This document shows positions 49,997-55,709 of a DNA stretch of 55,709 nucleotides, piece by piece. Below the pieces are notes generated by a model. That model saw nothing but the letters and a program-made list of their open reading frames with translations. It was not told the DNA's origin and did no database searches. Both the position numbers and the translations under genes were made by a program. The first letter of the stretch is position 1. Each line of letters opens with the position of its first letter. The DNA lies in contig LQXN01000003.1 of assembly GCA_001648575.1 (NCBI GenBank), positions 1-55,709 on the forward strand, given 5' to 3'. Source of the stretch: Sutcliffiella horikoshii DSM 8719. Lineage in GTDB: Bacteria; Bacillota; Bacilli; Bacillales; Bacillaceae_I.

Positions 49997-51217
49997 TTAA
50001 TCTATCACTTTCAACCCTAACAAAACCTCAGAATCTTGGTTAAACCAACCTGCAAGGTTTGATGCCATAGTTTTTCGATAAATGACCCCTTCTGTAGTCA
50101 ACTCAATATCAATCCGGCCTGAATTGCCATTGGCATCTTCCAAAAATTCAAAACTTGCTTTCCCCTCAACAAATGTCACTTCCCCATCGGCACCGTTTAT
50201 AAAATATGCGCCAGGGCTATGTTCCAGTAGATTTATTTCATAAACATCTCCATGTTTATTTATCATCAATGAGGAGACCATACCTGAATAATCTGTGGAA
50301 TCCATCCATGTCCCAATAAACGTAGAAGGATTTGAAATGTCTAAGATAATGGAATCGGCTGCTGCAACTCCATGCTCCGTAAACTCATGTTCACTTTCTT
50401 CCTCGTTTTCAGTAGGCTCATCGTATAGAGCTGCAACCTGCCAGTCATGTACAGAGGTTTGTGTATTTATTGCAGAGTGGCTATTATTACCTTTGAAAAT
50501 CAACCATGTAGTGCCTTCTATTTCTTTCTCTTCTAAAAATGTAAGACTTGTTTGGAACACGGCTTGGTAATACGCAATTATCTCTTCGGGTATAAGGTTT
50601 AATGGATAATCTTCGGATTTATCGTAAGTTATGACATGGAACTTTTCCTCTTTTTTATCTATGGTAATACTCCACGTGCCTCCGCCATACCCCATCTCAT
50701 TTTGCAGATCAATGCTTGAAACCGTTATAAAATCTTCATTCTGTTCCACTATTGTGAATCTTAAATCCAGCGGGTATGGTCGTAGGATACCGTATGCATC
50801 ACATTGGCACATGTAAGCATCCACCCACTTTTCCAGATCGCTTGAATCAAGCCATTCAGGTGAACCGATAACAGAGAGATCTTCTTTTATTTGTTTCATG
50901 TTAATGAAGTCTTGATAAGGAATGTTTGGTTCTGCTTTTTTAAAATACTCTGTCTGATGCACTGTAAGTATATTACTTAGCAAACTATAGTTATTCTCAA
51001 TCACACCTTTTGCTTTTTCTTCTGACCACTCCTCTATTGGGAGGGTAGTTACCTCTTCCTTTTCTACCTCTAATGGTTCTACTACTTCTTTCACATTGGG
51101 AGGTGATTCTTCTTGGTCGGTCACTTCCTCATTGTTAGTAATAAAAGAAGTGTTGCAGCTAGTAAGCAAAAAAATTAAGACTGTACATCCCCAAAAAAGT
51201 GTGAATTTATATTTCAT
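49997..51217 (-). CDS. Hypothetical lipoprotein
   Basis: This 406-residue protein has a lipoprotein signal (FWGCTVLIFLLTSC, Cys about 21). An acidic, Glu/Val-rich linker follows (EEVTDQEESPPNVKEVVEPL). The folded part has two halves: residues about 70-260 (YSLLSNILTVHQTEYFKKAE, MGYGGGTWSITIDKKEEKFH) and a C-terminal beta-rich part (STFIGTWMDSTDYSGMVSSL, DVYEINLLEHSPGAYF). I recognise no family. It should be anchored on the outer face of the membrane. GGAGGG precedes the start. It is a single gene. Confidence 0.7.
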   Translation of the reverse strand: MKYKFTLFWGCTVLIFLLTSCNTSFITNNEEVTDQEESPPNVKEVVEPLEVEKEEVTTLPIEEWSEEKAKGVIENNYSLLSNILTVHQTEYFKKAEPNIPYQDFINMKQIKEDLSVIGSPEWLDSSDLEKWVDAYMCQCDAYGILRPYPLDLRFTIVEQNEDFITVSSIDLQNEMGYGGGTWSITIDKKEEKFHVITYDKSEDYPLNLIPEEIIAYYQAVFQTSLTFLEEKEIEGTTWLIFKGNNSHSAINTQTSVHDWQVAALYDEPTENEEESEHEFTEHGVAAADSIILDISNPSTFIGTWMDSTDYSGMVSSLMINKHGDVYEINLLEHSPGAYFINGADGEVTFVEGKASFEFLEDANGNSGRIDIELTTEGVIYRKTMASNLAGWFNQDSEVLLGLKVID

Positions 51218-51530
51218 TCTTTTTTCCCTCCTTTTATCCCAAGTATTAAAAACACATAATTTACTTTTATTGTTAAAACCGTGGAGGTATGAATATTATT
51301 TTTTGTTTTTGCCTGCTCTTCCTATTTTCTCTTATTAATATTGTGGGGGTAGGTACGCAGACCCGCTATTGCTTTAAAAGGAAAAGATTCCAAAAAAGAT
51401 TCTCACTTTACTACTGTTGTTTAATATAGAATTTGAGTTGGAGAAATTTTAAGTAGTTAAAAATAACATATTTTAGCAATTTACTAATTTTATGGTAGTG
51501 GTTAAATAATCCTATGTAGGGGGCGATGTT
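51218..51530. other. Intergenic region without a recognised feature
   Basis: This is the divergent gap between the lipoprotein and the small membrane protein. It is A+T-rich, presumably holds both promoters, and shows no clear repeat or RNA structure. Confidence 0.4.
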
Positions 51531-52025
51531 TTGGGGAGTGTAAAATTTTCTATTAGTTTATTGTTCTTCTGGATTAAAGGGAAGGTAGAGGTGGATAAAC
51601 GGTTTGTTAAAACAAACATAGCGAACACCATCTTAGGGATTATCCCAGTAGGTAAAGATCAGCAAAATATACCTTTGAAGAATATTTCTGGTGCCATGCT
51701 ATCGTCAAAGTACTATTTTAAGCCAATGCTATTTGGCCTGATTCTCTTATTATTTGGATTGGGTTCCTTCGGGGGAAACTTCTTCCTTGGCTTAGTCTTG
51801 ACATTACTCGGCATTGGAATCGCCGGAAATGGTATACAAACGTTATTAGTAATAGAGAAGTCAGGATCACCCTATATCATAAGTGTGCCATTCTTTGAGA
51901 AATCAAAAATGGCCTCAATAAGCAACAACATACATCAAGCATTAGCAGATGACGTGGACAAAACAGATTTAAATATGTTCTTTGATAAAAAAGCTGACAA
52001 AAATGCTAATGCCAACATGAGTTAA
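51531..52025 (+). CDS. Small membrane protein of unknown function
   Basis: This 164-residue protein appears to start at TTG 51531, 7 bases after GGGGGCG. It has an N-terminal hydrophobic stretch (ISLLFFWIKGKVEVDKRFV), a PH-like or YcxB-like segment (TILGIIPVGKDQQNIPLKNI) and a central double membrane segment (PMLFGLILLLFGLGSFGGNF, FLGLVLTLLGIGIAGNGI). A soluble tail rich in Asp, Lys and Asn follows. The pattern suggests a membrane-bound PH-type protein, but no family was identified. Confidence 0.6.
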   Translation: MGSVKFSISLLFFWIKGKVEVDKRFVKTNIANTILGIIPVGKDQQNIPLKNISGAMLSSKYYFKPMLFGLILLLFGLGSFGGNFFLGLVLTLLGIGIAGNGIQTLLVIEKSGSPYIISVPFFEKSKMASISNNIHQALADDVDKTDLNMFFDKKADKNANANMS

Positions 52026-52076
52026 GGGGATAGATAAGAGGACCAGCCATTGATTAAAAGGATGAAAGAGTGGGGG

Positions 52077-52106
52077 GAGGCGAGATTTATTTGCCTCTTC
52101 TTTTTT
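52077..52106 (+). terminator. Weak terminator
   Basis: GAGGC and GCCTC pair around an 11-base loop and are followed by TTCTTTTTTATTT, after the small membrane protein gene. The remainder of the gap up to 52290 holds nothing recognised. Confidence 0.55.
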
Positions 52107-52290
52107 ATTTCCACTTAGTTCAAGTGGAGGACACATAATTGAAGATAACTTGAGAAGAATTAGTTAGTATTGCTGAGGAGATTCTAACTATGAATCAGAA
52201 GAAGAATTGGATAATATGATAGGTAAGGTAGACAAATCGTTCCTCATCCCAGTAAAAATACCTCTCCCTAAAAAATATAGAGAATAGTAG

Positions 52291-52316
52291 GGGGAGAGGG
52301 TCTCCACCCGCTCCCC
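52291..52316 (-). terminator. Hairpin after the phosphodiesterase gene
   Basis: On the minus strand GGGGAG-CG-GGT pairs with ACC-CT-CTCCCC directly after the stop. The T-run is poor, so it may only stabilise the mRNA end. Confidence 0.5.
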
Positions 52317-52322
52317 AAACCA

Positions 52323-54647
52323 TTAATTCGAAACATTCACTTCAATCGGTTCCGATACCAAATTCCATTCTTGCCCAAGCATGGTAAAGGTGTGTTTTAC
52401 GAATACCTGTGCTGTGCCAGGGGACAATGCGATGATTTCGTTTCCTTCAATCCGGACCACTCCGTTATTTTCTACTGCATAGAGTTCCGTTTCGATATTT
52501 TCTTTATTGCCTGTTCGGTAACTTAGAAAAGCTTTTGCTTGTATGTTACGGGACTTTCCTACTTTTAGGTTCGCTTTTTTAATTGGTGATTCTAGACTGA
52601 TTGGTGATTCTGTCAGCCATTGCATGTAATCGGTAATTGGGCCGATTAAACCTTCTTTCAGTTTGTCTGCAAATGGATCCTCATCCCGGAACGTCCAGTG
52701 CATGCTTAACATTCCCCGTTGTCTCATGTAAGTCAGGAATTCTTCATATACACTGCCATAACTTGCATTCAGCGTTACATTTGCGCTAGTTCCATAGTCT
52801 ACAAGCTTCTTTGCATTGTCCAATTTTGCTTGAAGGGATCCAGGAACAGCAGCTGAGAATAAATACCCTGTTGCAAGGTTTGGCTGTAGCTGGTTGAAGA
52901 TTTTCATGCTGTTTAAGCTGAAGTTCTGGACGACAACCTGATCCAGCATACCTTCTGCCAAGATTTCCTCATTCACCTTTTCCTCCATACCAGCAGCCTT
53001 CAACTCTACTAAAAGCACAACATCCTTGCCTTTAAACTCCTGTAGAAATTCTCTAAAGGTCGGTACAGGTTCACCTGCAAACTCTTCTCCAAACTTGATT
53101 CCTGCATCAAGCTGTTTAATCTCATCAAGCGTCAAATCGGCCACGGCACCTGTTCCATTTGTAGTGCGGTTGACCGTCGTATCATGCATGACAATGATAT
53201 GGCCATCTTTCGATTCATGAAGGTCCGTCTCAATCATGTCCGCTTCCAGATCGTACGCTAATCGGTACCCGACCATCGTATTTTCAGGAGCAAGGGAAGG
53301 GACACCCCGGTGTGCTGCGACCATGGGGCGCTGCACAATAGTATTTTCCGGATACTGGCCAAAAGCTTCAGAAGCATACTCTGGGTAATCGGTAATCATT
53401 CCATCGACACCTAAATGAATAAGCTCATGTGTGGATTTCAGTGAATCTGCACCAATACCCCAAACGGCAACCATGCGGTTATGCAGGTAATGGACGATTT
53501 CCTGTGTTAGTAATTTTTGAGGGATCAAAACAACCTTGCTTTCACTTGAATGCACTTGGAATGGCAATTCCCTCAAGGCATGTTTATTAAGGGAGTTTCC
53601 GGTATACACCAAACCACCACGGATCTTAGGATTAAGGATTTTTAATTCCTCAACTATATCAGGGTTGAAGGAAACAACGTGAACATCTGTTGTCTGGGTG
53701 GCATTAAGACTTTGAATGATCTGTTCGCCAAATCCCGTTTGTTCCACCTGCAACACAGGGATTTTTTTATTTTTTAACTGCTGCAGTTGATCCTGTAAAA
53801 GGAGACCATTCGCTGTTAACTCCCCATCATTATTGCGTTCCACCAATAACAGGGAGGAGGCACTTTGACTAAAATCACCTGTATACCCCGTGCCGGTGAT
53901 GATTGTAGGAGGATTGATGATATTGGTCTCAGGTTCGGCAGGGAGGAAAGCGCCTGAATCCTCTATAGGTGGCAGTGTTTGCTCATATGTAGTGACTCGC
54001 ACGTTGTCATACTGCACGGTCGAGCCACTTGCCTGGAACCCTACATCCCCATTCATCCATTCGGTAGCATCAGCACTATCAATTACCAACTCATCATTTA
54101 CAAACTGTTGTACTCGATTCCCGCTAACCACTACTTTGAGGCGATAACTCTTATTGTAATCAAAATTCTCTGTATAGAAATTGGTCTGTGCGATGGCCCA
54201 AGTATTATTGCGCCTTTTTGCAAACTCTAATCCATTTAATGCGTTCGTCCCTTTTCGGGCAGCAAACTGATAGTAGTTATTGTTATCTTGAATCCGGTAC
54301 ATAATGGATGCCCAGCGTGCATCATCCACTGTAGAGAGGAAGGTTAAATCCGCCTCCATTTGATAATCTCCAAATTCGGGATCAATAGGCACTTTTACCA
54401 CTGCTGGGCTTGCAGTTGTAGGAGAGCTTAATAAAAGTTTTCCATCTTGTACCTCACCACTACCTTGAACAACCTCCCAGTTCTCCGGAAGCTGTCCATT
54501 TGATACATGATCAAATGTTTCGTTTATTAACTCCGTATGATCCTGCTCGGCATGAACACTTACTTGAGGCTGGAAATTAATTAAACTAAGGGCTAAAGCG
54601 GATGAAATGACAACACTTCCGAAACTCTTAAAAGAATTCTTCTTCAT
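52323..54647 (-). CDS. Secreted glycerophosphodiester phosphodiesterase, multidomain
   Basis: This 774-residue protein has a signal peptide (FGSVVISSALALSLINFQ, cleavage near VHA). A beta-sandwich domain follows (about residues 38-225; FDHVSNGQLPENWEVVQGSG, WASIMYRIQDNNNYYQFAAR), typical of concanavalin/LamG-like carbohydrate or surface-binding modules. A middle region (about 255-430) resembles a second, degenerate phosphodiesterase barrel (VWGIGADSLKSTHELIHLGV, DGMITDYP). The active GDPD domain shows MVAAHRGVPSLAPENT (about 438-453) and ETDLHESKDGHIIVMHDTTV (about 473-492). A C-terminal beta domain follows. It should release glycerol 3-phosphate from phosphodiesters or teichoic acid outside the cell. 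GGAGGAA precedes the start. Confidence 0.9.
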   Translation of the reverse strand: MKKNSFKSFGSVVISSALALSLINFQPQVSVHAEQDHTELINETFDHVSNGQLPENWEVVQGSGEVQDGKLLLSSPTTASPAVVKVPIDPEFGDYQMEADLTFLSTVDDARWASIMYRIQDNNNYYQFAARKGTNALNGLEFAKRRNNTWAIAQTNFYTENFDYNKSYRLKVVVSGNRVQQFVNDELVIDSADATEWMNGDVGFQASGSTVQYDNVRVTTYEQTLPPIEDSGAFLPAEPETNIINPPTIITGTGYTGDFSQSASSLLLVERNNDGELTANGLLLQDQLQQLKNKKIPVLQVEQTGFGEQIIQSLNATQTTDVHVVSFNPDIVEELKILNPKIRGGLVYTGNSLNKHALRELPFQVHSSESKVVLIPQKLLTQEIVHYLHNRMVAVWGIGADSLKSTHELIHLGVDGMITDYPEYASEAFGQYPENTIVQRPMVAAHRGVPSLAPENTMVGYRLAYDLEADMIETDLHESKDGHIIVMHDTTVNRTTNGTGAVADLTLDEIKQLDAGIKFGEEFAGEPVPTFREFLQEFKGKDVVLLVELKAAGMEEKVNEEILAEGMLDQVVVQNFSLNSMKIFNQLQPNLATGYLFSAAVPGSLQAKLDNAKKLVDYGTSANVTLNASYGSVYEEFLTYMRQRGMLSMHWTFRDEDPFADKLKEGLIGPITDYMQWLTESPISLESPIKKANLKVGKSRNIQAKAFLSYRTGNKENIETELYAVENNGVVRIEGNEIIALSPGTAQVFVKHTFTMLGQEWNLVSEPIEVNVSN

Positions 54648-54680
54648 GTTATTCCTCCTTCAACATAATGTAAGAGGGCA

Positions 54681-54759
54681 AATAAAAAGAGAAGAGCCAA
54701 CCACGAAAACCCTTATTTTATAAGGATTTTAATGGGGTTCTTCTCCATGTCTCTGCCCA
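54681..54759 (-). promoter_or_regulatory. 5' leader with terminator hairpin before the phosphodiesterase gene
   Basis: On the minus strand the leader reads TGGGCAGAGA, then GGAGAAGAACCCC, and ends GGCTCTTCTCTTTTTATTT. GAGAAGA pairs with TCTTCTC in front of the T-run, so transcription should stop before the gene unless relieved. The same blocks in the same order precede the divergent binding-protein gene (55038-55115). GlpP-type antitermination, known for glycerol phosphate genes of Bacillus, is a candidate mechanism. Confidence 0.65.
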
Positions 54760-54778
54760 GTATTCATTTACATTCTCA

Positions 54779-54807
54779 ACTATATATAGTTGTTTGAATT
54801 TTCTCAA
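54779..54807 (-). promoter_or_regulatory. Promoter of the phosphodiesterase gene
   Basis: On the minus strand TTGAGA and TATAGT are 17 bases apart, about 20 bases before the conserved leader block. Confidence 0.5.
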
Positions 54808-55012
54808 TAATTAAAAGGTCCTATGTTTCCGAACCAACTTCTCCTACAAAAGTAATATTTTTCAATATTTTGACGATTTGTGAAGGTTAAGGACGAGAGA
54901 TGTCGAAATTTACTACTATTAAAATAGAGTGGCGAAATAGCATCAGTGAGGGACTGAACTCTTGTCCAAAATAAATTATCTATTTATACTATATTTCTCT
55001 GAAGTATTATTG

Positions 55013-55018
55013 TATAAT
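55013..55018 (+). promoter_or_regulatory. -10 box of the binding-protein gene
   Basis: A perfect TATAAT lies 20 bases before the conserved leader block; the -35 region is weak. The divergent gap 54808-55012 shows no other feature I can name. Confidence 0.45.
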
Positions 55019-55037
55019 TTAGAAAAGTAAAATAATT

Positions 55038-55115
55038 TGGGTAGAGAATATAAGAGAAACCCTCAACGGATGCGCCTGCTATAGGCTTCTTTCGTTGTGT
55101 GGTTTCTCTTTTTAT
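55038..55115 (+). promoter_or_regulatory. 5' leader with terminator hairpin before the binding-protein gene
   Basis: TGGGTAGAGA is followed by AGAGAAACC and, after about 40 bases, by GGTTTCTCT and TTTTATTTTTTT. The arms AGAGAAACC and GGTTTCTCT pair perfectly, and inner CAACG/CGTTG extends the stem. It shares layout and wording with the leader at 54681-54759. Confidence 0.7.
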
Positions 55116-55202
55116 TTTTTTCTGGAGGTGAAAGCGTATACAAATATGAATTTGTTCATCTTTCGGCCAACTGAATCAAAAATTATGAGGGGGATTATTT
55201 TT

Positions 55203-55709
55203 ATGAAGAAATCATTATTAATCTTGATGGCGTTAGTGTTAAGCGTAGGGCTTGTGGCGTGTGGATCGGATACGAGCTCTTCTGATGGAAGTGTCGGCGA
55301 AGTAACTTTGTATTCACCTGAAACTCCTGATATGACCCGCGAGCTTGCGGAAGCTTTTGAAGAGGCGACTGGCGGGAAAGTTAATGTGCAATATGCTGGA
55401 ACGAATATTCTTGTTAATCAAATGATTGCAGAAATGGATAATCCACAAGGAGATCTATGGTATGGCGGCGGAGGAATCCTTCCTTTTGAGTCCGCAATCA
55501 AACATGGTTTTATCGAAAGCTACACACCAGACGCAGCGAAAGACTGGGAAGTATATGAGAACGGCATCAAAGTAAGACATGAAGACTGGAACTGGGTGGG
55601 CTTGGAGGTATTCGTACTAGGATTAATCTACAATACCGACCTGGTGGATGAAGCAGATCTGCCTGAAACCTGGGATGATCTATTAGACTCCAAATGGGAA
55701 AAAGGAATT
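55203..55709 (+). CDS. Solute-binding lipoprotein of an iron/phosphonate-type ABC importer, partial
   Basis: The window ends inside this gene after 169 codons. A lipoprotein signal ends in LVAC (Cys about 20). The mature part VTLYSPETPDMTRELAEAFE followed by ATGGKVNVQYAGTNILVNQM fits the family 1 periplasmic proteins that bind ferric ions, 2-aminoethylphosphonate or related anions. The hinge segment NWVGLEVFVLGLIYNTDLV is also typical. GAGGGGG precedes the ATG. The ligand is open; the leader shared with the glycerophosphodiesterase gene points to an organophosphate such as a glycerol phosphate derivative. The permease genes lie beyond the window. Confidence 0.85.
   Translation, partial: MKKSLLILMALVLSVGLVACGSDTSSSDGSVGEVTLYSPETPDMTRELAEAFEEATGGKVNVQYAGTNILVNQMIAEMDNPQGDLWYGGGGILPFESAIKHGFIESYTPDAAKDWEVYENGIKVRHEDWNWVGLEVFVLGLIYNTDLVDEADLPETWDDLLDSKWEKGI

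Overview
The window looks like chromosomal DNA of a low-G+C, Gram-positive, spore-former-type bacterium of the family Bacillaceae. Evidence is the strong AGGAGG ribosome sites, TTG/GTG starts, cre boxes, YndM/DUF2512, LXG and PlcR-type proteins, and Bacillus-style intergenic repeats. The genus cannot be fixed from sequence alone. No rRNA, tRNA, transposase or CRISPR was seen.

Layout. 1-3.5 kb: the tail of an epimerase-like gene, decayed genes, a DJ-1/PfpI protein, a small Cys-containing secreted peptide, and a repeat-rich stretch. 3.5-12.8 kb: a RiPP operon running one way. It encodes a 46-residue thiazolylpeptide-type precursor, full-length LanB dehydratase, a TclM-like cyclase, an RRE protein and an E1-like partner (apparently one gene split by a -1 frameshift), YcaO cyclodehydratase, SagB-type oxidoreductase and MATE exporter. 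The predicted 14-residue core SQGYNSCSSVVTQA has a single Cys, so the product would be a thiazole-poor thiopeptide with an unusually small ring, between classical thiopeptides and pyritides. This is the most likely undescribed system here. 12.8-14.1 kb: a PlcR-like regulator head-to-head with a 51-residue PapR-like signal peptide gene.

14.3-24.7 kb: mostly small accessory genes: a tandem YcxB-like membrane protein, a Gly/Pro-rich peptide, a serine hydrolase, an LXG toxin with a membrane immunity candidate and two related accessory proteins, a frameshifted gene, a SAP protein, DUF948, NERD and DUF2512 proteins. Copies of a roughly 260-310 bp repeat lie between them.

24.9-38.2 kb: a catabolic island, all on the + strand. 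A LacI regulator with two operators precedes a short-chain dehydrogenase, an iron alcohol dehydrogenase and an aldehyde dehydrogenase. Next come a tripartite tricarboxylate-type transporter, a GntR regulator and a four-carbon acid-sugar module (LtnD/DenD-like dehydrogenase, OtnK-like kinase, OtnC-like decarboxylase). Two Asp/Glu-racemase-fold proteins that lack the usual second cysteine flank this module; no OtnI isomerase is present.

38.6-39.6 kb: an XRE regulator and a membrane protein gene that looks broken. 39.8-48.4 kb: a visibly more G+C-rich autoinducer-2 (lsr) locus, with lsrF-cupin-lsrK-lsrR divergent from lsrACDB; a cupin stands where lsrG is usually found. 48.4-49.9 kb: a 21-bp minisatellite, a remnant of a sugar-binding protein and ribokinase. 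50-55.7 kb: a lipoprotein, a membrane protein, a secreted glycerophosphodiester phosphodiesterase, and the start of an iron/phosphonate-type solute-binding lipoprotein. The last two are divergent and share a conserved 5' leader ending in a terminator hairpin, which suggests common control by antitermination.
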